Source: Clostridia bacterium | GTDB taxonomy: Bacteria; Bacillota; Clostridia; Christensenellales; Pumilibacteraceae | Assembly: GCA_017396125.1 (NCBI GenBank) | Contig: JAFQMX010000030.1 | Span: 1 to 41,713 of the forward strand | Length of the DNA: 41,713 nt | Reading direction: 5' to 3' | Shown here: positions 31,638 through 38,984 of the stretch, piece after piece | Layout: each line of letters opens with the position of its first letter | Numbering within the stretch: position 1 is the first letter of the stretch | Notes under the pieces: generated by a model | Told to the model about the DNA's origin: nothing | The model's database searches: none | The model's input: the letters and a program-made list of their open reading frames with translations, nothing else | Position numbers and translations under genes: made by a program

Positions 31638-32936
31638 ATGGAAAATAATACTTTCGAACAGACCTCTTATGCTGAGCAGGTTGAAAAGAAAAGAGCCCTT
31701 ATAAAGAAAATGGCGGCGATTAACGTCGAAGAAACTAGAAACAAGGCAAACAGCGAAGATGAGTTTCTTGCGGATTCCGTAAAAGTTCTTTCGCCTATGC
31801 AAATGGTGTTGAAAAGATTCTTTAGATCTAGACTTTCTATGATAGGTCTTGTTACTATCATTTGCTTGTTCTTGTTCTCTTTCCTTGGCCCAATCTTCTC
31901 ACCTTGGGGAGAAATTGAAAGAGATGATACCCCTGGTGATACCGTTTATTCGGAGAAAATTACTATTTACCAAGAGACGTTTGACGAGGACTTGGTTCCT
32001 TCCAACAAAGTAGAGTATGCTAAAGAAGGTAAGAGAAATATCGGATACTTCACTATTGACGGTGTAAGATACGATTACGTTAGAGAATCGAAGTCCGGTA
32101 TCAATACCTACTATCGTATTATTGTCAACGAGAGAGATGCTCAGGGCAATGCGATTGATTACGACTACGCTACTTGGGAAATAATCGAGTCTACCGCAAA
32201 CACTCCTTCTTACAACGCTTATGACGATCCAAGCTGGAAGCATTGGCTTGGAACTGACGACAAGGGTATGGACGTGTTTACCCGTCTTATGTACGGTGGA
32301 CAAAAGTCCCTTTCCCTTTCCTTCCTCGTAGTATTCTTGCAGACCTTTATCGGTATCGTTATGGGTGGACTTGCAGGTTACTTTGGAAGATGGGTTGATA
32401 TGCTCGTAATGCGTATGGTTGACTTGTTGTACTGTTTGCCTTCCACTCCGTTGCTCCTCGTTATGAGCTCGGTACTTGATGGACAAGGCGTTGACCCGGG
32501 AGATAAAATCTACTGGTTGCTCGGCGTTTTGACGATAATTGGTTGGGCAGGTACGGCGCGACTTATTCGTGGTCAGATTCTTGGACTTCGTGAGCAAGAA
32601 TTTATGCTTGCTGCTGAAGCTACGGGACTTTCGCCAATGCGTAAGATCTTCAAGCACCTTATTCCAAACGTTATGCCACAGCTTATAGTTTCTATGACTC
32701 TAGGTCTTGGTGGCGTAATCTTGATGGAATCTACGCTCAGCTACTTGGGCTTGGGTATCCAGATTCCGTACGCTGCTTGGGGTACTATGATCGGTTTGGC
32801 AAAAGACCCTACTATATTGCAGTATTATGGTAACTTGTGGATTGCACCTGGTATACTCATCGTTCTTGCTGTTCTCGCATTCAACTTTGTCGGCGACGGC
32901 TTGCGTGATGCGTTCGACCCTAAAATGAAACGTTAA
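31638..32936 (+). CDS. oppC: Oligopeptide ABC transporter permease OppC with a large extracytoplasmic insertion
   Basis: Second membrane subunit. After a 60-residue cytoplasmic N-terminus comes helix 1 (about 66-86, LSMIGLVTIICLFLFSFLG). The usual short link to HWLGTDDKGMDVFTRLMYG (residue 202 onward) is expanded to about 115 residues (88-201), charged and Tyr-rich, and would lie outside the membrane. The rest is standard: EAA loop EFMLAAEATGLSPMRKIFKHLIPN and C-terminal FVGDGLRDAFDPKMKR. At 432 residues it is about 130 longer than typical OppC. AGGAGG precedes the start. The insertion may contact the enlarged OppA. Confidence 0.93.
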   Translation: MENNTFEQTSYAEQVEKKRALIKKMAAINVEETRNKANSEDEFLADSVKVLSPMQMVLKRFFRSRLSMIGLVTIICLFLFSFLGPIFSPWGEIERDDTPGDTVYSEKITIYQETFDEDLVPSNKVEYAKEGKRNIGYFTIDGVRYDYVRESKSGINTYYRIIVNERDAQGNAIDYDYATWEIIESTANTPSYNAYDDPSWKHWLGTDDKGMDVFTRLMYGGQKSLSLSFLVVFLQTFIGIVMGGLAGYFGRWVDMLVMRMVDLLYCLPSTPLLLVMSSVLDGQGVDPGDKIYWLLGVLTIIGWAGTARLIRGQILGLREQEFMLAAEATGLSPMRKIFKHLIPNVMPQLIVSMTLGLGGVILMESTLSYLGLGIQIPYAAWGTMIGLAKDPTILQYYGNLWIAPGILIVLAVLAFNFVGDGLRDAFDPKMKR

Positions 32937-32948
32937 TCGGAGGGCATT

Positions 32949-34442
32949 ATGGAAAATAAAGACGAAGAATTGAAAAACGTTAATAACGTGCCCGCTGAAG
33001 AAGCAGGTGCAGAAGAAAAGCCTACCGAAAACAAGAAAAGCGTGTTGACTTCCCTCAAGGGTTGGGTTAACAGAAAACTCGGTAAAGACAAGGACAAGAG
33101 CCACTTTATTTCGGCAAAAGACAGCCGTAGAATTCAAAAAGAGAATTTCAAAATCATGAGAGAGTACGAGGCTCGCAAGCGTCGTAAAAACGTTCCTGAA
33201 GAGGAATATCTCGATGAGATGAGAGACCCTAACAACGTAGTTGAATTCGAAGACCTCAACACTTGGTTCTTTACCTCTGCCGGTGTCGTTAAGGCAGTTA
33301 ACGGTGTTACTTTCTCCATACCACAGGGTGCAACCGTAGGCGTGGTTGGTGAGTCCGGTTGCGGAAAGAGCGTTACCTCGCTTTCGTTGATGCAGCTTGT
33401 AGCAGCACCTACCGGTCAGGTTATAGAAGGTAGCAAAATCCGCTTCCGTTCGACCGTAAACAAAAAGGATGAAAACGGTGAGTTTATTCCTATTTACGAG
33501 TACGAAACCGATGAAGAGGGTAATCAAATTCTTGACGAAGAGGGTAATCCAAAGATTAAGACTCAGGTCAAGAAGGATAAAAAAGGCAACGAGGTAAAGG
33601 GCAAAGACGGACAGCCTATTATCGAAAAGGTACAGGCAAAGGACGTCAACGGTATTCCTCTTTATGAAACCGAAGAAAAGACCTACAACGTTGCTAAGAT
33701 GCCTACCGAGCAGATGCGTACCATCCGTGGTAGAGAAATCACCATGATATTCCAGGAGCCGATGACCAGTCTTAACCCTGTATTTACCATCGGTAATCAG
33801 TTGGACGAGACCGTTCTTCTCCATACTCCTGGCGCAACCAAAGAATCCGCAAAGGCAAGAACCTTTGAGATTCTCCGCCTCGTAGGTATTATTCCGGAAA
33901 ACGTTTACGAACGTTATCCACACGAGCTTTCCGGTGGTATGAGACAGAGAGTTATGATCGCAATGGCGCTCGTTTGTCATCCAAAGCTCATCATAGCCGA
34001 CGAACCTACTACCGCACTTGACGTTACGATTCAGGCACAGATTCTCGACCTTTTGCGTGACATCAAGGATAAAATTAACGGATCCATCATGCTCATTACC
34101 CACGACCTTGGTGTAATCGCAGAGATGGCTGACATAGTGGTTGTTATGTACGCAGGACGTATCATCGAAATGGGTACTGCAAAGGAAATCTTTGACAATC
34201 CTATGCATCCGTACACGATTGGCTTGCAAAAGAGTAAGCCTGCCGTTAACAAAAAAGTTGACAGACTTTATAGCATACCGGGCGCAGTTCCTAACCCTAT
34301 CAATATGCCACACCACTGTTACTTCAAAGATCGTTGCGACAGACGCGTAGGCAAGTGTAACGGAGATTATCCTTGCATGATAGACGTTAGTCCTACGCAC
34401 AAGGTTGCTTGTCACTTGTACTATGGGGAGGAAAACAAATAA
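32949..34442 (+). CDS. oppD: Oligopeptide ABC transporter ATPase OppD with N-terminal extension and internal insertion
   Basis: ATP-binding subunit powering peptide import. Walker A is GESGCGKS (134-141), Q-loop Q269 in IFQEPMTSLNP, ABC signature LSGGMRQR (327-334), Walker B LIIADEPTTALD (347-358), followed by the H-loop LITHDLG. The C-terminal oligopeptide-HPY region has the Cys cluster CYFKDRC. Two departures: about 95 extra, highly charged residues at the N-terminus, and about 78 extra residues (169-246) between Walker A and the Q-loop, built of short DEEGNP/KGN-type acidic and basic repeats. The length is 497 against about 330-350. GGAGGGC precedes the ATG; its stop overlaps the oppF start. 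Confidence 0.94.
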   Translation: MENKDEELKNVNNVPAEEAGAEEKPTENKKSVLTSLKGWVNRKLGKDKDKSHFISAKDSRRIQKENFKIMREYEARKRRKNVPEEEYLDEMRDPNNVVEFEDLNTWFFTSAGVVKAVNGVTFSIPQGATVGVVGESGCGKSVTSLSLMQLVAAPTGQVIEGSKIRFRSTVNKKDENGEFIPIYEYETDEEGNQILDEEGNPKIKTQVKKDKKGNEVKGKDGQPIIEKVQAKDVNGIPLYETEEKTYNVAKMPTEQMRTIRGREITMIFQEPMTSLNPVFTIGNQLDETVLLHTPGATKESAKARTFEILRLVGIIPENVYERYPHELSGGMRQRVMIAMALVCHPKLIIADEPTTALDVTIQAQILDLLRDIKDKINGSIMLITHDLGVIAEMADIVVVMYAGRIIEMGTAKEIFDNPMHPYTIGLQKSKPAVNKKVDRLYSIPGAVPNPINMPHHCYFKDRCDRRVGKCNGDYPCMIDVSPTHKVACHLYYGEENK

Positions 34443-35479
34443 TGGAAGAGAATAAAGTTCTTGACGCTCAAAACGTTCAGCCAAATGCAGAACATCCTCC
34501 TATCGGTAAAGACGATATCTTGGTAGTAAGAAATCTCAAAAAGTATTTCCCTATCGAGAAAAATTTTTTCGGTAAACCAATCAGATTCCTCAGAGCAGTT
34601 GACGATGTATCTCTTACCGTAAAGAAAGGTAAGACCATGGGTATCGTAGGTGAGTCCGGTTGCGGAAAGACCACCATGGGTCGAACCATTTTGAGACTTC
34701 ACGACGTAACCGCCGGTGACGTTTATTTCGAAGGTAGAGATATTTCGAAAATCAGGGGCAGAGAGCTTCGTAATATCAGATCTGATATGCAGATGATATT
34801 CCAGGATCCGTATTCCAGCCTTTCGCCACGTATGCCAGTCGGCGAAATTATCGGTGAGGCAGTACGTGCACATGGACTCGTTGATCCGTCCGATTACAGA
34901 GACTATATCCTCTATATCATGAAGAAGTGCGGACTTCAGCCACACTACTTCGATAGATATCCACACGAATTCTCCGGTGGACAGAGACAGCGTATCTGTA
35001 TCGCGAGATCCCTCGCTTTGCAGCCAAAGTTTGTAATTTGTGACGAACCTGTTTCCGCGCTCGACGTTTCGATTCAGGCACAGATTATTAACTTGCTCGA
35101 TGATTTGCAGAACGATATGGGATTGACCTATTTGTTCATTTCTCACGACCTCTCCGTTGTAGAGCATATCTCCGACGATATCGGTGTTATGTACCTCGGT
35201 AGCATGGTAGAGAGTGGTAAAAAGGAAAGAATCTTCGACAATCCTATGCATCCGTACACTCAGGCTCTCTTCTCTGCGGTTCCGGTTCCGGATCCTAACG
35301 TTAAGATGAACCGAATCATCCTCAAGGGAGATATTCCTTCTCCTGCAAATCCGCCTAAGGGTTGTAAATTCCACACCCGTTGCAGACATTGCATGGACGT
35401 TTGTAAAGAGGTTGCTCCTAAATTCAAGGAGTACGAGCCGGATCATTTCGTTGCTTGTCATCTTTACTCGCAAGACTAA
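34442..35479 (+). CDS. oppF: Oligopeptide ABC transporter ATPase OppF
   Basis: Second ATPase subunit. Walker A GESGCGKT, Q-loop IFQDPYSSLSP, signature FSGGQRQR, Walker B FVICDEPVSALD and H-loop FISHDLS are all intact. The C-terminal HPY domain contains CKFHTRCRHCMDVC, a Cys arrangement known to hold an iron-sulfur cluster in Dpp/Opp ATPases. The start at 34442 is chosen because TAATG overlaps the oppD stop by one base and GGGGAGG lies upstream; the open frame extends back to 34409 but that part overlaps oppD. The length of 345 residues is normal, without the insertions of OppD. A terminator follows. Confidence 0.95.
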   Translation: MEENKVLDAQNVQPNAEHPPIGKDDILVVRNLKKYFPIEKNFFGKPIRFLRAVDDVSLTVKKGKTMGIVGESGCGKTTMGRTILRLHDVTAGDVYFEGRDISKIRGRELRNIRSDMQMIFQDPYSSLSPRMPVGEIIGEAVRAHGLVDPSDYRDYILYIMKKCGLQPHYFDRYPHEFSGGQRQRICIARSLALQPKFVICDEPVSALDVSIQAQIINLLDDLQNDMGLTYLFISHDLSVVEHISDDIGVMYLGSMVESGKKERIFDNPMHPYTQALFSAVPVPDPNVKMNRIILKGDIPSPANPPKGCKFHTRCRHCMDVCKEVAPKFKEYEPDHFVACHLYSQD

Positions 35480-35489
35480 AACAACTAAA

Positions 35490-35520
35490 ACGGGCGGAGC
35501 AAAATCCGTCCGTTTGTTTT
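35490..35520 (+). terminator. Terminator after oppF
   Basis: ACGGGCGGA (35490-35498) pairs with TCCGTCCGT (35505-35513) with one wobble, followed by a T-rich tail. It ends the opp operon. Confidence 0.88.
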
Positions 35521-35586
35521 ATTCGAAGGGTCAAACCGATAGAATAAAATTCGACAAAAAAGACAAAAATATTTTTGGGAGAAGTT

Positions 35587-35853
35587 ATGTCTAAAAAGAA
35601 CAATCCAAACAATAACGAAAAAGAAGATGAGTACAAAGACGTAACCTTTGCTAATATGAACGTCGAGGGTTTTAGGTGGCACAAGGATGAGCATGAGCAA
35701 AAAAGACTCACTGAGTACGAACAGATAGGACTTACGAAAAAGGAAAAGCGCGCAATAATCAAGGCTGCCTTTCTCAATGCGTTGCCTACATTTTTGTGCG
35801 CAATGTGCGGATTCGCCGCGACCATGATACTAATTTATTTGTGGCTGACTTAA
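35587..35853 (+). CDS. Small hypothetical protein with one C-terminal membrane helix
   Basis: No family recognised. The 88 residues have a charged, Asn/Glu/Lys-rich N-terminus, a GLTKKEKRAIIKAAFLNALP amphipathic segment and one hydrophobic helix (about 65-86) at the very end, suggesting a tail-anchored protein with the N-terminus in the cytoplasm. The ATG at 35587 is preferred because GGGAGAAG precedes it; an upstream TTG at 35575 overlaps this ribosome site. It lies between two terminators, so it may be monocistronic or depend on readthrough from opp. Confidence 0.7.
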   Translation: MSKKNNPNNNEKEDEYKDVTFANMNVEGFRWHKDEHEQKRLTEYEQIGLTKKEKRAIIKAAFLNALPTFLCAMCGFAATMILIYLWLT

Positions 35854-35939
35854 ACTGCGCGACTGAGCGTTGCAAGCGGCAAGATTTAAAAAACTGCCTG
35901 GCGTTGCAAGCGATAAATTTTATAAAAAAGTTATCAAAG

Positions 35940-35968
35940 CAGTCCCGATGAAAATCGGGCTGTTTTTT
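35940..35968 (+). terminator. Terminator after the small membrane protein gene
   Basis: CAG-CCCGAT (35940-35949, one bulged T) pairs with ATCGGG-CTG (35954-35962) around GAAA, then T6. Upstream, GCGTTGCAAGCG occurs twice (35868-35879, 35901-35912). Confidence 0.82.
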
Positions 35969-36002
35969 GCTTTGGTGGGGCGTTTGCGGCTGAAATTTGG
36001 CA

Positions 36003-36031
36003 TTGACAATTTTATATTTATATGCTAAACT
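36003..36031 (+). promoter_or_regulatory. Promoter of the DUF4234-SHOCT gene
   Basis: Perfect TTGACA (36003-36008), 17-bp spacer and TAAACT (36026-36031) preceded by TGC, an extended -10. AAAGGAG precedes the ATG. Confidence 0.7.
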
Positions 36032-36084
36032 ATTATTAAGGTAAATTTGACACAACCTTTGATTTTGACAAAAGGAGAGAATTT

Positions 36085-37149
36085 ATGGCAAAGAAAAAAC
36101 TTAATGCGTTTGACGTTATTGCTTGCGCGCTGGCATTGGCCGCGACTTTGTGTGTTTTTTTGAAGGCGATTGGTCAAGACGGCGATGGCTACACAGGAGT
36201 GGAAATCGTTTTTGGAGCAGAGTATCACGGAGTAAAAATTTTCGGATTTAATTTCGCTGCGTTCATCGCGTACTTTTTGCCGATTTTGGGGTTGGCTTTG
36301 ACCGTTCTCTCAGGCATTATTGGCAGTCGTGGTTTGGGCATAGGCGCAAGCATAGTGTATTTCTTGGCAATGATTATGATTGCAGTGTTCCCGATTTATT
36401 GGTATGATGCGGCGACCAAGGATTTTTATGACTTCTTTAAAGAACTGGAAGTAGAGATGCTTGCGGGTCCGGCGCTTGCTTTGTATGCCTGCGCATACGC
36501 CTTTGAATTTGGCATAATTGGTGCGGCTCTAAAATATGATTACGTAGAGGGAGAGGAATATCAGCAGGGCGAAATTTCACTAGGAAAGCTTTTTGGATTG
36601 AATATAGTAACTTTGGGCATTTATCAGTTTGTATGGATGCATCGCACGACTAGATTTACCAACGTATTGGAAGATGAGAAAAAGATGAACCCAACCACAC
36701 AGGTGCTTTTGTGCTGTTTCATCCCGATCTATTCAATATACTGGTACTACAAAAACGCACAAAAGATGGAATTGCTTTTTGCGAAAAAGGGTATGCGTGT
36801 AAAATGTGTTACTCTTTGTACGGTGTGCGCAATATTCGTGCCTATCGTTTCAATGCTCATTTTGCAGGACAAAATTAATAACGCTTGCTCTATCTACTGC
36901 ATAGATAATCTTATGGCGGACAGCAAATCGGATTCGACGGTTGAAGTAAAATCGGATTCGATGTTGGACGGCGTATTCGAGCTTGACGCTCCAAGCAAGC
37001 CAGCGCAAATTAGCGTGCAGCTCGAGCAAGTTGATGTGGAAAAAGAAAGCAACAAGGTTGATTTGCTTAAAAGATACAAAGAATTGTTGGATGCGGGAGT
37101 TATTACTGAGGAAGAATTCGAGCAAAAGAAAAAACAGCTTTTGAAGTGA
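36085..37149 (+). CDS. Membrane protein with DUF4234-like domain and C-terminal SHOCT motif
   Basis: Function unknown. Residues 1-150 form a four-helix membrane unit carrying GYTGVEIVFGAEYHGVKIFG and FNFAAFIAYFLP, shared with the next two genes. Residues about 165-275 resemble DUF4234 (LNIVTLGIYQFVWMHRTTRF and FIPIYSIYWYYKNAQKMELL), adding two or three more helices. A hydrophilic linker leads to a SHOCT motif (about 326-353, LLKRYKELLDAGVITEEEFEQKK), a short C-terminal oligomerisation or anchoring motif. The length is 354 residues. It has its own promoter and appears to be a fusion of a paralogue unit to two common accessory domains. Confidence 0.82.
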   Translation: MAKKKLNAFDVIACALALAATLCVFLKAIGQDGDGYTGVEIVFGAEYHGVKIFGFNFAAFIAYFLPILGLALTVLSGIIGSRGLGIGASIVYFLAMIMIAVFPIYWYDAATKDFYDFFKELEVEMLAGPALALYACAYAFEFGIIGAALKYDYVEGEEYQQGEISLGKLFGLNIVTLGIYQFVWMHRTTRFTNVLEDEKKMNPTTQVLLCCFIPIYSIYWYYKNAQKMELLFAKKGMRVKCVTLCTVCAIFVPIVSMLILQDKINNACSIYCIDNLMADSKSDSTVEVKSDSMLDGVFELDAPSKPAQISVQLEQVDVEKESNKVDLLKRYKELLDAGVITEEEFEQKKKQLLK

Positions 37150-37329
37150 TTTCTGATTTGTTTTTGCGCATTTTAATGAAAGGTATCTAAAAAGTTACAT
37201 TTTTATATATTTTAATGGTGTTTTTAAATAAGCACTGTGCAATTTTATAAAGCTATTACGGATTTTTCGCTTGCTTTTTTGATGGAATTGTGATAGTATA
37301 TTTATATCAATTTAAAGGAGTGAAGAATC

Positions 37330-37788
37330 ATGGACAAAAAGATGTTGAAAAAAGTTCTTGGTTACGTTGCAGTAGCTATGGGCGTGCTCGCTTTCTTGAT
37401 GATTTTCTTGAAGGCTGGCGGACTGGACGGAGAAGGTTATACCGGATTTGAAATTGCTTTCGGTGTAGAAGAGATGGGAGTACAGGTTCTCGGATTTAAC
37501 TTCCTTGCATTTCTTGCATATCTTCTTCCACTTGCAGGTGGCGTAGTTGCTCTTTTCGCTATGCTTAAGAATAACTCGTTGCTTTACTGGATCGCTGCTG
37601 GCTTATTCGTTGCTGGTGCAATTCTCGTATGCTTGTTGCCTACTTACTGGTACACTGCAGGTCATGAGATGATGAAGGATATGATGAAAGCGATGGATAT
37701 CGAAGTAATGATCGGTGGAGTTCTCGCAGTTGTATTCTCTGTTCTCGGCGCTGTAGCTTGCGTACTCAAGAACGTTTTGAAAGACTAA
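37330..37788 (+). CDS. Four-helix membrane protein, paralogue of the adjacent genes
   Basis: Function unknown. The 152 residues have four membrane helices and align end to end with the N-terminal part of the 36085 gene. Shared signatures are GGLDGEGYTGFEIAFG, GVQVLGFNFLAFLAYLLPLAG and LPTYWYTAG between helices 3 and 4. It lacks the DUF4234-like and SHOCT regions. AAAGGAG precedes the ATG, and a strong terminator follows, so it forms a single-gene unit. The codon choice (GCT, CTC, GTA) resembles that of the well-expressed protease and opp genes, suggesting that it may be abundant. Confidence 0.82.
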   Translation: MDKKMLKKVLGYVAVAMGVLAFLMIFLKAGGLDGEGYTGFEIAFGVEEMGVQVLGFNFLAFLAYLLPLAGGVVALFAMLKNNSLLYWIAAGLFVAGAILVCLLPTYWYTAGHEMMKDMMKAMDIEVMIGGVLAVVFSVLGAVACVLKNVLKD

Positions 37789-37807
37789 TTTTTAGCCAAG
37801 CAAAAAC

Positions 37808-37844
37808 AAAAAGACCTTGGTTTTTGTAAATCAAGGTCTTTTTA
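37808..37844 (+). terminator. Terminator after the second paralogue
   Basis: AAGACCTTG (37811-37819) pairs perfectly with CAAGGTCTT (37832-37840), flanked by A and T runs; probably bidirectional. Confidence 0.92.
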
Positions 37845-37845
37845 T

Positions 37846-37874
37846 TTTGCATTTTTTTTAATAAGTGTTATAAT
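37846..37874 (+). promoter_or_regulatory. Promoter of the third paralogue
   Basis: TTTGCA (37846-37851), 17-bp spacer and perfect TATAAT (37869-37874). The -35 abuts the preceding terminator. GGAGG lies before the ATG at 37903. Confidence 0.65.
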
Positions 37875-37902
37875 GATGCTAGTTCATTTTGGAGGATAGC
37901 TC

Positions 37903-38367
37903 ATGCGATTAAGGTTTTGGAAATTTTTTTCTGAGTATGCAGCGCCGGTTTTGGCGGCAATAGCGACCGTAACGATGTTTTGTGACGTAATCGAAATGAA
38001 GTTTTTTAACTTTACTGGTGCGGAGCTTGCGTTTGGTTGTAGCAAGGGTGGGTACCACTACCTGAATTTTAATATTATCGTATTTCTTGCGTATATGTGT
38101 CCGCTTGCAGGAGCAATAATAGCGATTATTGCCACGGTTAAAAACAAGCCTAATTTGCAGTTTTTAGCAGCAGGACTTATGATTGTGGGCGCAATTTTGA
38201 TGCTAATTATTCCTAACATTTGGTGCATGTTTGCCGACGGAATAGAGGTGAAAAAATATCTTGCTAGCTACAGCGTAAAGTTTTTGTATAGTGGAATAAT
38301 GGGCGTTGTTTGCGCGTTTCTCGGCGGTTTGTCCATGCTAGCTAGCTGTTTTATAAAGCTTAAATAA
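37903..38367 (+). CDS. Four-helix membrane protein, third paralogue
   Basis: Function unknown. The 154 residues share the same plan as the two preceding genes but are more diverged: FNFTGAELAFGCSKGGYHYL, FNIIVFLAYMCPLAGAI and IPNIWCMFADGIEV align with the signature blocks. It has several cysteines in or near helices that the paralogues lack. It has its own promoter, ribosome site (TGGAGGA) and terminator. Tandem duplication with divergence is the simplest origin for the three. Confidence 0.8.
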   Translation: MRLRFWKFFSEYAAPVLAAIATVTMFCDVIEMKFFNFTGAELAFGCSKGGYHYLNFNIIVFLAYMCPLAGAIIAIIATVKNKPNLQFLAAGLMIVGAILMLIIPNIWCMFADGIEVKKYLASYSVKFLYSGIMGVVCAFLGGLSMLASCFIKLK

Positions 38368-38394
38368 AATAATAATTTTACAAAAGAAAAAACT

Positions 38395-38436
38395 GAGCAA
38401 GAATAAAGGGCGAACCTTGTACTCTTGCTCTTTTTG
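38395..38436 (+). terminator. Terminator after the third paralogue
   Basis: GAGCAAGA (38395-38402) pairs perfectly with TCTTGCTC (38423-38430), followed by T5GT4. The loop of 20 nt is long. Confidence 0.82.
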
Positions 38437-38471
38437 TTTTGCTGGTTGCAATTGTGCTTTAATGCGCAGTA

Positions 38472-38564
38472 AGTCTACGGTGTGGAAAAATACTGTAGAC
38501 TGGATAAAATCGCTGTGCGAGGCAATAATGGCGCGTAGCTCGGTATGGAGAGATTACCGCCTCG
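38472..38564. other. Two further hairpins downstream of spoIIID
   Basis: AGTCTAC (38472-38478) pairs with GTAGACT (38495-38501). CGAGGC (38518-38523) pairs with GCCTCG (38559-38564), enclosing CGGTA/TACCG (38541-38545, 38555-38559). Neither has a T-tract on either strand close enough for a classic terminator. The role is unknown; they may help end spoIIID transcription. Confidence 0.45.
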
Positions 38565-38570
38565 GCTAAG

Positions 38571-38834
38571 TTAATTCTTTTTTTTGGCAGAGTTTACGTA
38601 TTTCATCTGGGTGGAAATTCCCCCGCGAATATGTCTTTCGCTGAGGTTAAAATCCAAAATTTTCTTTACGCGCAGATATTTTTCGTGGTCAATGCGGGGT
38701 AATCTTTGGGACAGGTCTTTGTGAACGGTAGATTTGCTGACACAAAATACGGTTGATGTTTCACGAATCGTCGCTTTTGTTTTTAGGATATATTCGGCTA
38801 TCTGTAAGGTACGGAGTTCAATGTATTCTTTCAT
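38571..38834 (-). CDS. spoIIID: Sporulation transcriptional regulator SpoIIID
   Basis: Small mother-cell DNA-binding protein that switches gene expression between the sigma-E and sigma-K phases. The 87 residues include the conserved opening LRTLQIAEYILKTKATIRETS, the helix-turn-helix VFCVSKSTVHKDLSQRLP, and the basic C-terminal RHIRGGISTQMKYV. The length and sequence fit the family closely. It is transcribed divergently from copA with 150 bp between. Together with spo0A it indicates a spore former. The usual neighbours (spoIIQ, mreB) are absent here. Confidence 0.95.
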   Translation of the reverse strand: MKEYIELRTLQIAEYILKTKATIRETSTVFCVSKSTVHKDLSQRLPRIDHEKYLRVKKILDFNLSERHIRGGISTQMKYVNSAKKKN

Positions 38835-38922
38835 AACAATACCTCGGTTAATTTATTGGCACTAACATTTTATGCCGTTAACCAGCCAAAATATGACACA
38901 CTTCGTTAGCATTGGCTAAATA

Positions 38923-38951
38923 TTGACTAAAAAACTTTTTGGGTATATAAT
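38923..38951 (+). promoter_or_regulatory. Sigma-A promoter of copA
   Basis: TTGACT (38923-38928), 17-bp spacer and perfect TATAAT (38946-38951). Just upstream is TTAGC-ATTG-GCTAA (38906-38919), an inverted repeat that may be an operator. It does not match the CopY consensus TACAnnTGTA. Confidence 0.8.
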
Positions 38952-38984
38952 AGTAAGGAAAGAAGAATAGGAGGGGAGCTACGC

